Source of the DNA: SAR86 cluster bacterium
Lineage (GTDB): Bacteria; Pseudomonadota; Gammaproteobacteria; Magnimaribacterales; Magnimaribacteraceae
Length of the DNA stretch: 64,000 nucleotides
Direction: 5' to 3'
NCBI GenBank assembly: GCA_029268615.1
Contig: JAQWNM010000013.1
Span: 89,438 to 153,437, forward strand
Shown here: in pieces, positions 54,562 through 63,754 of the stretch
Numbering within the stretch: position 1 is the stretch's first letter
How the letters are laid out: each line of letters starts with the position of its first letter
Translations under genes and position numbers: made by a program
The notes under the pieces: generated by a model
The model's input: the letters and a program-made list of their open reading frames with translations, nothing else
What the model was told of the DNA's origin: nothing
The model's database searches: none

Positions 54562-54860
54562 AGTATCTTCTTAATTATTAACTGCCCCAAATATAGTAAG
54601 TATTCAGAAGACATGCCAAAGTTAAGAGTATAAAGATTCCAACCTGTTTTAGCTATACCAAGAGATTCACTTCCAGATCCAGCTTTGGTTCCAGTCCAAT
54701 CATCTTCTCCAAAACAACTACTTGCATTAGATGTCCATGTTAGAGTAACTGAAGATCCTACACTTGTAGAATCTTTGCTTGATGAGAATTCCGCTAGTAA
54801 TACCTCTGTAAAAGAGATAAGCAAGATTCCCCAAAAAATCTTAATTACATTTATCCTCAT
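54558..54860 (-). CDS. Small exported protein with a single Ig-like segment, probably a remnant
   Basis: A 100-residue protein with a signal peptide (about 1-23) followed by one bacterial Ig-like segment: STSVGSSVTLTWTSNASSC, then DDWTGTKAGSGSESLGI and WNLYTLNFG. In larger surface proteins the domain continues past this point into further strands and repeats. Here it runs into an unrelated hydrophobic tail (EYLLYLGQLIIKKIL) before stopping at the YciB start. It may be the truncated or frameshifted start of a longer adhesin-like gene. The overlap with YciB is four bases. Confidence 0.55.
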   Translation of the reverse strand: MRINVIKIFWGILLISFTEVLLAEFSSSKDSTSVGSSVTLTWTSNASSCFGEDDWTGTKAGSGSESLGIAKTGWNLYTLNFGMSSEYLLYLGQLIIKKIL

Positions 54861-54932
54861 TTGACTATTACATTATGAATTATTTACTCAGAATCAGATA
54901 TTCTTTAATAACATATATTCATAACATTTATA

Positions 54933-54959
54933 TGTACCTATTAATATAAAAAAGGTACA
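54933..54959. promoter_or_regulatory. Inverted repeat upstream of second TonB receptor
   Basis: TGTACCT (54933-54939) and AGGTACA (54953-54959) are perfect 7-bp inverted arms with a 13-bp AT-rich spacer. The element is 74-100 bases before ATG 55033 in the gap shared with the divergent Ig-like/YciB genes. It could be a regulator site for the receptor. Confidence 0.35.
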
Positions 54960-55032
54960 AATTAATACTTGCCTTTATTTGAGTACTCAGACATCCTTAG
55001 TTGTATAAAAAAAGACAGGAGAGCTTTTTTTA

Positions 55033-57429
55033 ATGAAATTAACTCAAATTGGGGGAGAAATGAAATTATCCAAGCATATTTTTAATGGATTGTCTTTAGT
55101 CGCACTGGCTGTACTTTTTTTGCCATTTAATACCTTTTCGGCAGAAGAAGATGAAAGCATAACTATAGAAGAAATAACTGTTACAGCTCGTAAAAGAGCA
55201 GAATCAGCGCAATCAGTTCCGATTGCTATTACATCAATTACAGAACAACTTCAACAAAGTGAGATCAGAAATTTAACTGATTTAAATGGATACGCGCCCA
55301 ATGTAACTATAGGTGCGTCTGCAAATAGATCAAGAGCATCTGCTATTAATATTCGTGGTATTGCTTACAGTGAAACAGATAAATCTTTTGATTCACCTGT
55401 TGCAGTAACATTAGATGGTGTTTTTATTGGTACAAGTTCAGGACAATTAATTGAGAACTTTGATGTGGAAAGAGTTGAAATTCTAAGAGGACCTCAAGGT
55501 ACGCTCTTTGGAAGAAATACTGTCGGTGGAGTAATCAATGTAGTTAGATCTAAGCCAACTGGTGAATTTGGAGGGGAACTTAGAATAGCTGGCGGAGAAT
55601 TTGGAAGACAAGAATTAAAAGGTTTCGTGAATGCGGCCATCTCAGATACGATATCAGCTAAGTTCTTTTATAACAGCATGGAATCTGATGGTTACATGAC
55701 GAATGTTTTCCTTAATAAAGATGGACCTGCAAAAGATTATGAAAATATTGGACTAGCATTGTTAATGGATCTAGGTGAGTCAACAGAAGCTCACTTAACA
55801 ATTGAAACCTATGACGATGCCAGTGATGTTGGAGCGGCTACAAACCTTAATAACCCAACTGATCACCTTGTGTGTGGAGTGTTTGGTCCTATGATTACTG
55901 CTCCAGGAAGTCCAGTTTGTGCTACTGATGTTGCTAATCCTAAAACGGAGTACAGCACAGAAGAAAACAACCCTGGTCAATATGACACTGATGCCGTTAC
56001 TTTAACTGTCACTCATGATCTGAATGACGATACAAGATTCGTTTATGTTATGGGTTATAGAGATGAAGAAGACTGGACTAATTGGGACCTTGATGGAACA
56101 GCTGCAGCATTTACCACTATTAAAGCTAATAATACATTTGAGCAGCTAAGTCATGAATTTAGATTCGAAGGCTCAAATGAAAGTGTCGATTATGTTGTAG
56201 GTGCTTACTTATGGGAAAATGAGTACACTCAGTGGTGGGATACTTATCATTTATGGCAGTATCTTGTTCCAGGACTGGTAGATGGCTCTGTTCCATTATT
56301 TCTTTGTCAGAATGCTGGAGCTTTGGGAGCGCTACGTTGTGACCCTAATGTAGAAGGACCTGGCTTAGGACCTGGATTTCTACAAAAACTATATCAACAT
56401 CAAGAAGTGAACGCTCAATCTCTATTTGGATCGATTGATTGGAAACTATCTGATAAAACAACATTAACCACTGGTCTTAGATACACTAAAGAGGAAAAAG
56501 AATTCTGGGCTGGACAAGCTTATTTCACCCCTCTTAGCAAAGTGAACGTAGATGAATTTGCTAATATACAAGGTGCCGGAACAGATGGCCCAGGTCTTTT
56601 TAACTTAAAACTAGACTGGACTGAAACTTCACCTACTGTAGTTCTGGCCCATCAAGCTCATGATGACTTAATGTACTATGCTTCACACGCGCAAGGCTTT
56701 CATAGTGGAGGCTTCTTTGGAAGAAACCAAAATGCAGTAGATTTTGCAAACACTTATGAACCAGAGTATGCGAATTCAACTGAACTAGGTTTTAAAAGCG
56801 AATGGATGGACAACACCCTTCAATTAAACGTTGCATATTTCATGAATGAATTTGAAGACAAACAAGATAGCGCGATTAAGCAAGATCCATCAACTCAAAC
56901 AGTTGTAACTGTAATTGGTAATATTGCAAATGTAGATTACAACGGACTGGAAATTGAATTAAGAGGTATTGTAAATGCTAATTTTACTTGGTTTGCAACT
57001 TTAGGAACTTTGGATGCAGAATACGATGGTTTTATTTCTGACTTAGATGGTGCAGATATTAATGGTGATCTTGTACTAACTAATAATGATTACCTAACTC
57101 CTAAATTTGCTCCCGAATTGAATTACTCTTTAGGAGGAACCTATTCATGGGCAATGGGCTCAGCCGACGCTGCTTTTAACTTAAAACATTATTACGTAGA
57201 TGAACAAGAAAGTTCTACGGATAATAACCCTCTTGGTAGAGTTTCAAGTATTAGAAAGACTGATGTTTCCTTAGACATTGTATGGGAATCTAACAGACTA
57301 AGTTTCTTTGTTAGAAATCTTGGCGATGAAATCACTACGGCCTTGTCCGCAGATATAGCCCCATTAATGGCCTACGGTTCGGCCTCTATGGGTAAAGACT
57401 ACGGAGTAGAGTTTAATATGAGATTCTAA
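55033..57429 (+). CDS. TonB-dependent receptor
   Basis: A 798-residue outer-membrane receptor. After the signal peptide come the TonB-box region ITIEEITVTARKRAESAQSV, the plug with VEILRGPQGTLFGRNTVGGVI, and a barrel ending in VEFNMRF. Two starts are possible: ATG 55033 with AGGAG eleven bases before it, and ATG 55060 with GGGGGAG very close. The second gives the neater signal peptide MKLSKHIFNGLSLVAL. The gene is monocistronic, ends at a strong hairpin, and has no catabolic partner next to it to hint at a substrate. Confidence 0.93.
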   Translation: MKLTQIGGEMKLSKHIFNGLSLVALAVLFLPFNTFSAEEDESITIEEITVTARKRAESAQSVPIAITSITEQLQQSEIRNLTDLNGYAPNVTIGASANRSRASAINIRGIAYSETDKSFDSPVAVTLDGVFIGTSSGQLIENFDVERVEILRGPQGTLFGRNTVGGVINVVRSKPTGEFGGELRIAGGEFGRQELKGFVNAAISDTISAKFFYNSMESDGYMTNVFLNKDGPAKDYENIGLALLMDLGESTEAHLTIETYDDASDVGAATNLNNPTDHLVCGVFGPMITAPGSPVCATDVANPKTEYSTEENNPGQYDTDAVTLTVTHDLNDDTRFVYVMGYRDEEDWTNWDLDGTAAAFTTIKANNTFEQLSHEFRFEGSNESVDYVVGAYLWENEYTQWWDTYHLWQYLVPGLVDGSVPLFLCQNAGALGALRCDPNVEGPGLGPGFLQKLYQHQEVNAQSLFGSIDWKLSDKTTLTTGLRYTKEEKEFWAGQAYFTPLSKVNVDEFANIQGAGTDGPGLFNLKLDWTETSPTVVLAHQAHDDLMYYASHAQGFHSGGFFGRNQNAVDFANTYEPEYANSTELGFKSEWMDNTLQLNVAYFMNEFEDKQDSAIKQDPSTQTVVTVIGNIANVDYNGLEIELRGIVNANFTWFATLGTLDAEYDGFISDLDGADINGDLVLTNNDYLTPKFAPELNYSLGGTYSWAMGSADAAFNLKHYYVDEQESSTDNNPLGRVSSIRKTDVSLDIVWESNRLSFFVRNLGDEITTALSADIAPLMAYGSASMGKDYGVEFNMRF

Positions 57430-57443
57430 TAAAGTTAGAGAAG

Positions 57444-57474
57444 AAAAAAAGGTCGCTTAATGTGGCCTTTTTTT
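57444..57474. terminator. Bidirectional hairpin after TonB receptor
   Basis: An A-run and GGTCGC (57444-57456) pair, with two G-U pairs in RNA, with GTGGCC and a seven-T run ending at 57474. It lies 15 bases after the receptor stop, and the stop codon of the convergent EamA gene (57473-57475) overlaps the T-run. Confidence 0.8.
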
Positions 57475-58342
57475 AACCTTTTTTATTGAAGAAGTTAGTT
57501 AAAGAGACGCCGGCTAAGATTGTAATACATCCCAAAATCATTGGTATTGTAATACTCTCTTGTAAAAAAATATTTGCCCATATCATCCCAAAAATCGGCA
57601 CTAAAAGAAGAGTGGTGGACGTTTCAACTGGTCCAGCTCTCCTCACTAACATTACATAACACACATAAGCCAGGCCAGTGCACATTGCTCCAATTAAAAA
57701 TAAGAAGATCAAAAGTTCAACATTCCAATCAAAGTCATACCCTGTCTCTAATAAAATAACTGGCGAAGTAATTATTGCACCAGCTAATAAAGTCATAGTT
57801 GCTATGTAGGTTGGTTCTAAATTTCTTAATATAGACAGATAATTTGTACCAAATGCATACATAATAGCCGCAAATAAACAAAGGATAACTGGCACCAAAG
57901 AAAAATTAATAGAGTCATATCCTACAAAGATATAAAGTCCAATTATGCCTAAAATAATTCCCAGTAATTGGATAAGCTTATAGTCAGATTTAAGCCATAA
58001 CACTGACAATATAAAAGTGAAGAGCGGAGTAAGGCCATTTAAAATCGCAAGTGTGCCTGCCGTTAACTGGAGAGAGGCAACTGCAAACAAATAAAAGGGA
58101 AATATTGCATTAAATAAAGCCAATAAAGTAATTGGAATCAATTGTTGTTTAAAGTTTACCAGATGCCCTTTTCTTATAAAAAAAGGAGCTAAAAAAATAC
58201 TAGCGATAAGTAACCTCATATGCACTAAAGCCATTGGACCAACTTGCGGAGTAAGAATTTTAATAAATAAAAAAGAACTACCCCATATAGCACCTATCAA
58301 AAGCACAAGGGCCCAATTTATTAATCTTTTATTGAGTTTCAA
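57473..58342 (-). CDS. EamA/DMT family transporter
   Basis: A 289-residue protein with ten membrane helices in two EamA repeats, the drug/metabolite transporter design. WALVLLIGAIWGSSFLFIKI opens the first repeat, and YAFGTNYLSILRNLEP joins the second. It probably exports amino acids or other small metabolites. The start is TTG 58342; no ATG gives a full first helix, and no good ribosome site is visible. The gene lies 38 bases downstream of NadB in the same direction and may be cotranscribed with it. Confidence 0.85.
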   Translation of the reverse strand: MKLNKRLINWALVLLIGAIWGSSFLFIKILTPQVGPMALVHMRLLIASIFLAPFFIRKGHLVNFKQQLIPITLLALFNAIFPFYLFAVASLQLTAGTLAILNGLTPLFTFILSVLWLKSDYKLIQLLGIILGIIGLYIFVGYDSINFSLVPVILCLFAAIMYAFGTNYLSILRNLEPTYIATMTLLAGAIITSPVILLETGYDFDWNVELLIFLFLIGAMCTGLAYVCYVMLVRRAGPVETSTTLLLVPIFGMIWANIFLQESITIPMILGCITILAGVSLTNFFNKKG

Positions 58343-58380
58343 GATAGTAATATGAAAAAGGAGGCAGTATAGACTATTTA

Positions 58381-59943
58381 TTAACTATGTGTAGGGTTTA
58401 GAATTGTAGGTTTTGGATCATCCAGCCTATCTGGGTAATCTATTGAAAAATGCAGCCCTCTGCTCTCTTTCCGCATTAAAGCACTCTCAATTATTAATTT
58501 TGAAACCGTTATAAGGTTGCGTAATTCTATTAAATCAGAGGTAATGTAAAAATTGGAATAGAAATCTTCCACCTCACGAGCAATCAAGGCTAATTTTTCT
58601 AATGCCATTGCAAGCCTTTTGTTAGACCTTACTATGCCTACATAATCCCACATCAAACTCCGTACGCTATTCCAATTGTGATTAACTACTATACTCTCAT
58701 CTGATTTAGTTACTTTTGAACTGTCCCATTCTGGCAAGTCTAGATCTTTACTTAGATAATCCTCTCCTATGGAAATAGCTGCAGATTTAGCAAAAACAAT
58801 ACATTCTAATAAAGAATTACTAGCCATCCTATTTGCTCCATGAAGTCCTGTGTAAGAAACCTCCCCAAAAGCATACAATCTATTTATGTCAGTTTGACCT
58901 TCTAAATTAACCATTACCCCGCCGCAAGTATAATGAGCTGCTGGAACTACTGGGATAGGCTCTTTTGTAATATCAAAACCAAACTCCAAACATTTTGAAT
59001 ATATAGCGGGAAAGGCTTTTATGATTGCATCTTCTGATTTATGACTAATATCTAAATGAACACTATCAATGCCTAACATTTTCATTTCCTGATCTATGGA
59101 CCTTGCTACCACATCTCTTGGCGCCAAATCTCCTCTTAAGTCATATTTTTCCATGAAACTTTTACCATCTGGGCCTATTAAAGTAGCTCCCTCTCCTCTC
59201 AAGGCCTCGCTTATCAAAAAAGATTTGGCATCAGGATGATAAAGACATGTGGGATGAAATTGATTAAATTCCATGTTTGCCACTCGACAACCAGCTCTCC
59301 AAGCTAACGCATAACCATCTCCACTTGCTCCATCAGGATTACTCGTATAGAGATAAGCCTTACTTGCACCGCCCGTGGCCAAAGCTACAGATGAGGCACC
59401 AATAGTTACTATTTTTCCTGATTCTCTATCAAGAACGTAGGCACCAAAACACTCTTTATTTCTCTCAATTAACTCCACTGCTAAATAATTTTCATAAATA
59501 GTGATATTATTATTATTTCTTACTTGCCTAGCTAAAGAATCTGAAACTTCTCTACCAGTTGTATCTGCTGAATGCACAACCCTTCTGAAAGAATGACCCC
59601 CTTCTTTCGTTAAGTGTAAATCTGTATTATTGTCTGATTTTGTAAACTCTACACCTTGTGAAGCAAGCCAATCTATTACTTCTTTCCCTCTTTCTATACA
59701 GAACCTAACTGCTTTTTCATCACATAAACCAGATCCCACTCTCAAAGTGTCTTGAATATGGCTCTCATAAGAATCTTCCTTTGCTAATACAGCAGCTATA
59801 CCTCCTTGGGCATACCATGTTGAACTATCAAGGAGGGTTTCCTTTGAAAGAATAGAGACTTTAAATGATTTAGCTAATTCTAATGCTGCAGTTAACCCTG
59901 CGGCACCACTACCAATAACCAAAACATCCGTTTTTATAATCAA
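58381..59943 (-). CDS. nadB: L-aspartate oxidase
   Basis: A 520-residue flavoprotein that oxidises L-aspartate to iminoaspartate, first step of NAD synthesis. LVIGSGAAGLTAALEL is the FAD dinucleotide motif, followed by STWYAQGGIAAVLAKEDS, the HSADTTGREV and NQFHPTCLYHP active-site segments, and GLHGANRMASNSLLECIVF. The C-terminal helical domain is full length. It starts with TTG 59943. NadA and NadC are not in the window. The succinate dehydrogenase flavoprotein is the only close alternative, and the length and C-terminus rule it out. Confidence 0.95.
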   Translation of the reverse strand: MIIKTDVLVIGSGAAGLTAALELAKSFKVSILSKETLLDSSTWYAQGGIAAVLAKEDSYESHIQDTLRVGSGLCDEKAVRFCIERGKEVIDWLASQGVEFTKSDNNTDLHLTKEGGHSFRRVVHSADTTGREVSDSLARQVRNNNNITIYENYLAVELIERNKECFGAYVLDRESGKIVTIGASSVALATGGASKAYLYTSNPDGASGDGYALAWRAGCRVANMEFNQFHPTCLYHPDAKSFLISEALRGEGATLIGPDGKSFMEKYDLRGDLAPRDVVARSIDQEMKMLGIDSVHLDISHKSEDAIIKAFPAIYSKCLEFGFDITKEPIPVVPAAHYTCGGVMVNLEGQTDINRLYAFGEVSYTGLHGANRMASNSLLECIVFAKSAAISIGEDYLSKDLDLPEWDSSKVTKSDESIVVNHNWNSVRSLMWDYVGIVRSNKRLAMALEKLALIAREVEDFYSNFYITSDLIELRNLITVSKLIIESALMRKESRGLHFSIDYPDRLDDPKPTILNPTHS

Positions 59944-60106
59944 AGTATTAGAAAATTATGTGTCTTTATAGATAAAACTCTTATTGTAATTAAGATCCAA
60001 TAAATTAGTAAGAAACTATTGTATATGTAAATGGTTAAGTTATTTAAAAGTATAGTTATGATAAAATTAATTTTTTTTATTAATAACATGAATTATTAAA
60101 CTAGAT

Positions 60107-60715
60107 ATGTCTACCAATCAACAATTTAAGGGCGACCGGATTCTAAAAAAACCTTCTAGGGAAGAGGCCGAAGAAGCAGTTAAAACTTTAATATCCTGGG
60201 CTGGAGATAATCCTAACAGAGAAGGACTGATTGAAACTCCTAAACGAGTTGTTAAATCTTATGAAGAGTTTTTTGCTGGGTACTCCATGATTCCAGATGA
60301 AATTCTTAACAAAACATTTGAAGAGATTGAAAGCTATGACGAAATGGTCATGGTAAAAGATATTAGACTTGAGTCTCATTGCGAACATCACATGGTTCCT
60401 ATTTTAGGAAAAGCTCATGTAGCCTATATTCCAAATAATAGAGTCGTGGGAATTAGTAAATTAGCTCGGGTTGTAGATGTTTATGGGAAGCGTCTCCAAA
60501 CTCAAGAGTCAATGACGGCCCAGATAGCTGATACCATCGAAAGAGTCTTAAAGCCAAAAGGAGTAGCGGTAGTAATAGATGCAGCCCATCAGTGCATGAG
60601 TTCTAGAGGAGTTCATAAAACAGAAACCAGCACGGTGACCAGTAGAATGCTTGGCTTATTTAGGACCAACTCAAGCACTAGAGCTGAATTTATGAATCTG
60701 ATAAGTCTTGGATAA
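60107..60715 (+). CDS. folE: GTP cyclohydrolase I
   Basis: A 202-residue GTP cyclohydrolase I, opening the folate (pterin) route. Zinc ligands are C92 with the following histidines in [10 protein letters not shown] and the second cysteine in HQCMSSRG near residue 163. [20 protein letters not shown] and [12 protein letters not shown] are conserved active-site segments. It is divergent from NadB, with a 163-base AT-rich shared promoter region that shows no other feature. The stop lies 12 bases from the convergent DUF2721 gene. Confidence 0.96.
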   Translation: MSTNQQFKGDRILKKPSREEAEEAVKTLISWAGDNPNREGLIETPKRVVKSYEEFFAGYSMIPDEILNKTFEEIESYDEMVMVKDIRLESHCEHHMVPILGKAHVAYIPNNRVVGISKLARVVDVYGKRLQTQESMTAQIADTIERVLKPKGVAVVIDAAHQCMSSRGVHKTETSTVTSRMLGLFRTNSSTRAEFMNLISLG

Positions 60716-60727
60716 TAAGAATTAATT

Positions 60728-61204
60728 TTATTCTTTTGTTCTTGCAGCCATCACCAATTCTGTATCCTCTATTCTTTTATGAATAGACCTGGTTGCGATA
60801 AAAACTTCAATAACTAAGCATACCAAAGATATAATTAAGAAAGCCATACAAGTTATAAAAAGAAAAGCTACAGAAAAAGAAGCATCAACTTGGTAAAGAC
60901 CCTCCAAAAAGAGATTTATTATCACAAAACAAACAAATAGTCCGCTTCCTACTGAAAAACAAATAGCTCCATAACAATATCTACTTCTTAAAATTAATTT
61001 TAATCTAGCTTTTTCAAGAACTTCTTTTTCTTTACCGTCACCAAGGCCAAATGAAGCTTTTTGTATACTCCTCATTCGATCTTTAATCCTACCAAGCCTA
61101 GAAGTCATTACATTGAGTAATGCCCCTATGCCAGCCAACAAAAATACAGGCGTAACTGCTACCTGCATAATCTCGCTTATATTAAGGCTTGTTGTCGCTT
61201 CCAT
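60728..61204 (-). CDS. DUF2721 family membrane protein
   Basis: A 158-residue membrane protein of the DUF2721 type. ISEIMQVAVTPVFLLAGIGALLNVMTSRLGRIKDR is the family opening, with the first helix. Two further hydrophobic helices follow the basic RARLKLILRSRY region. The function is unknown. The gene overlaps no neighbour but is only eight bases from the deazaflavin-type reductase gene upstream, so the two may be one operon. Confidence 0.85.
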   Translation of the reverse strand: MEATTSLNISEIMQVAVTPVFLLAGIGALLNVMTSRLGRIKDRMRSIQKASFGLGDGKEKEVLEKARLKLILRSRYCYGAICFSVGSGLFVCFVIINLFLEGLYQVDASFSVAFLFITCMAFLIISLVCLVIEVFIATRSIHKRIEDTELVMAARTKE

Positions 61205-61212
61205 AATAAATA

Positions 61213-61644
61213 TTATAACTTGATTTTCATTAATACATGCTCATGAGAAACCTTGTCTATATCATCTTGTCTTGGCACTCCATTAGATAATCTAACTCCA
61301 GCAAAAAATGAATCAACAGGACTATGATTGAGAATATCAGTTAAACCTTGTTTAACTTCATCATAACTAATTATAGATAGGGCCTTTGCTTGTAAAGAAT
61401 TTCCTCTTATCTGCAAGAACACTCTGCTCTCAGTTTGAAAATTCTTCCACCACACATTTTCAATGGAGGTAACACAAATTATCTCTTTCTCATTTTTCAT
61501 ATAACTTACTGGTGTCCTATACTCTTTGCCCGACCTGCGCCCAAAAAAAGTTATAACCATAATCTTATTACTAAAAATAAAATGCAGTGGAGAATTGAGA
61601 AGAGCTATAACTATAGGATTTAAAAATTTAAAAATTAATCGCAT
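61213..61644 (-). CDS. Deazaflavin-dependent nitroreductase-like (split-barrel) protein
   Basis: A 143-residue split beta-barrel protein of the nitroreductase/deazaflavin-dependent group. MVITFFGRRSGKEYRTPVSYM is the diagnostic opening strand pair, followed by VWWKNFQTESRVFLQIRG. Members use F420 or other flavins to reduce quinones or nitro compounds, but gammaproteobacterial members may use FMN or have no cofactor. The N-terminal ~15 residues are hydrophobic. The substrate is unknown. Confidence 0.8.
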   Translation of the reverse strand: MRLIFKFLNPIVIALLNSPLHFIFSNKIMVITFFGRRSGKEYRTPVSYMKNEKEIICVTSIENVWWKNFQTESRVFLQIRGNSLQAKALSIISYDEVKQGLTDILNHSPVDSFFAGVRLSNGVPRQDDIDKVSHEHVLMKIKL

Positions 61645-61752
61645 AAAGATACCTAAATCTAAATAGACTATATTAGACTAGAATAAATTATTAATATATC
61701 TAACTACAAGTTTCTATAATTAATTATTAAAAAATACTAAGAAATTAACTAA

Positions 61753-62619
61753 ATGAACAAGATACCTTTCTATTTCTCTATAGATTTCGAAGATTTTACT
61801 CATGATCTGGGAAGGTCTATTGGAAATCCTGCACCTGAATCAAGAGAAAAAGCTCTAGAAGTAAGCTATCAAAGAGCAGAAGAGTTTTCTCAAAAATTCT
61901 TCAAAGGAAAGAAAATTACTTTTTTTGTGACAGGAATATTAGCGAGAAAATCTCCCGAACTAATAAAAAAAATATTCTCTGATGGTCATGAAATCGGTTG
62001 CCACTATAACTTTCATGACAATATTAATCTTACAAATAGAGAGGATTTTGCAGAAAACTTAGACGCCGCTATAGAATCAATTAAAGAAATTACTGGAGAA
62101 AAGCCCCTTGGCTTTAGAGCACCTAACTTCGCGATAGATAAAGACAACCTTTGGGCTTATGAAGAATTAGCTAAGAGATTCCAATATGATTCAAGTTACA
62201 AAACTTCTGTACACATCAGTCAAATATTAGAGGGTGGTAAATTAAATTTCGGTGAATATTCTATACATGAATTCTGCATCTTTGGTCTTCCAGTCTTAAA
62301 GGGTATCTTTTCCATTAGAACAGGCGGTACCTTCCTAAGACTTTTTCCTTCGTCCTTGACAATCAAAGCCATGCATAAGACGAAAGAACTTGGTCATACA
62401 CCTCTTATCTACATGCACCCTTATGAAATGACTTTAAATAGAGATTTCTGGGTTTCTTGGCATGATCTTAAATATCTCAAATTCTCCCAGCGGATTATAA
62501 AATGGGCAAGACAAGTCCAGTGGGCCAGACTAGGACATAAAGGTGTAGAAAAAAAGTTAAGTGCAATCTGCGAACATTTTGAACATCAAGGTCCTATGAA
62601 GTTATTAATTAATAAATGA
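61753..62619 (+). CDS. Polysaccharide deacetylase
   Basis: A 288-residue NodB-fold deacetylase. The catalytic D11 is in FSIDFEDF, the metal histidines lie in GHEIGCHYNFHD, and GFRAPNFAID is the third motif. It removes N-acetyl or similar groups from a polysaccharide or lipid-linked sugar. The C-terminal part (PLIYMHPYEMTLN) matches the exosortase- and capsule-associated group. A GNAT protein gene follows 58 bases later on the same strand. The cell-surface polysaccharide it acts on is not known. Confidence 0.85.
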   Translation: MNKIPFYFSIDFEDFTHDLGRSIGNPAPESREKALEVSYQRAEEFSQKFFKGKKITFFVTGILARKSPELIKKIFSDGHEIGCHYNFHDNINLTNREDFAENLDAAIESIKEITGEKPLGFRAPNFAIDKDNLWAYEELAKRFQYDSSYKTSVHISQILEGGKLNFGEYSIHEFCIFGLPVLKGIFSIRTGGTFLRLFPSSLTIKAMHKTKELGHTPLIYMHPYEMTLNRDFWVSWHDLKYLKFSQRIIKWARQVQWARLGHKGVEKKLSAICEHFEHQGPMKLLINK

Positions 62620-62677
62620 CCGGCTTTCGCAGTAAGCAGAAACTTTAAAAACGTCATTTATTGGGATTTATATAATC

Positions 62678-63754
62678 ATGACAGAAATTACTTACAGTAA
62701 ATTATCTATAAATGAAATTCCTAATCTTCTTGAAGCAATAAAAAGTGTTCTTATTGAAACGGAAGCACATGACTTGATGGGTGCTCATCAGGACTCTTGG
62801 AACTGGCAATATAAAAGCTTGCCAAGCTCTGAATCTCATATTTATGTAGCTAAAGATAATAATAAAATTATTGGTTATTATCATATTCCAACTTATAAAT
62901 TAAAAACCAAAAATCAAGAATTAAAGATTGGCCATATTCAGGCAGTAGCTATCCAAGACTCTTATAGGGGAAGTGGTGTTTTTAGAAAACTAGCTGAATT
63001 CGCAAATGAAGAAATAAATCATCATGTAGATCTTGTCTACACCTTTCCTAATGAAAAGAGCATTCATACTTTCACTAAATATAATCAATTTCAACTTATC
63101 TCTGCACTACCAGTTTATATTTTGCCATTAGATTTAGGCAACATAATAGCTTCAAGGTACCAGCTACCTAAGTTTCTTCAAGCTGCGTTTTCTTTTTTTA
63201 CCTTAGTATTCCATGTCTTAAAGAAAGGTCTACAAAAGAATGAAGAAATAGTTCTCATACCAGATATTACGCAAGAGACTGAAGAGCTCTTTATAGAACA
63301 TGGAAAGAAATATACTTTTAGACTTCATAGAGATAAGAAGTATTTAACATGGAGATATTTAGATTCGCCAAAGGGAACTCATAAAGTTATTTGCTTGAAA
63401 GAAGAAAAGATTATTAAAGCCGTTGCCATCATAAAAAAAGAAAAAATGTTCTCTTCAGAGGGCCTTGTTGTTATGGATGTAGCTTACAAAGATAAAAAAT
63501 ATCTATATAAATTAATGACAAACCTTTCTCAGGTTGATATTTTTGATGACACAAGATCCGCTGATTTTATATTTATTTCAGGTCTAGATGAATATATTAG
63601 GCACTTAAAAAAATATGGATTTATTCCTATTCCTCAAAAACTTGTTCCCAGACAACTCCATATTTTAGGTCGTTGGACAAAAGCTACGGATGATAAAAAA
63701 TTATTTAAGTCCTCTTCTTGGTTTATAACTCTAGGTGATTGGGATGTATTTTAA
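62678..63754 (+). CDS. GNAT family acetyltransferase
   Basis: A 358-residue protein whose N-terminal 150 residues form a GNAT fold. The acetyl-CoA loop is in AVAIQDSYRGSGVFRKLAEFANEE (R/QxxGxG/A), near residues 90-108. The remaining 200 residues contain RDKKYLTWRYLDSPKGTHKVI and are like those of GNAT proteins associated with cell-surface glycan synthesis. It follows the polysaccharide deacetylase and may acylate the same glycan (inference). The stop is followed by an inverted repeat. Confidence 0.82.
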   Translation: MTEITYSKLSINEIPNLLEAIKSVLIETEAHDLMGAHQDSWNWQYKSLPSSESHIYVAKDNNKIIGYYHIPTYKLKTKNQELKIGHIQAVAIQDSYRGSGVFRKLAEFANEEINHHVDLVYTFPNEKSIHTFTKYNQFQLISALPVYILPLDLGNIIASRYQLPKFLQAAFSFFTLVFHVLKKGLQKNEEIVLIPDITQETEELFIEHGKKYTFRLHRDKKYLTWRYLDSPKGTHKVICLKEEKIIKAVAIIKKEKMFSSEGLVVMDVAYKDKKYLYKLMTNLSQVDIFDDTRSADFIFISGLDEYIRHLKKYGFIPIPQKLVPRQLHILGRWTKATDDKKLFKSSSWFITLGDWDVF

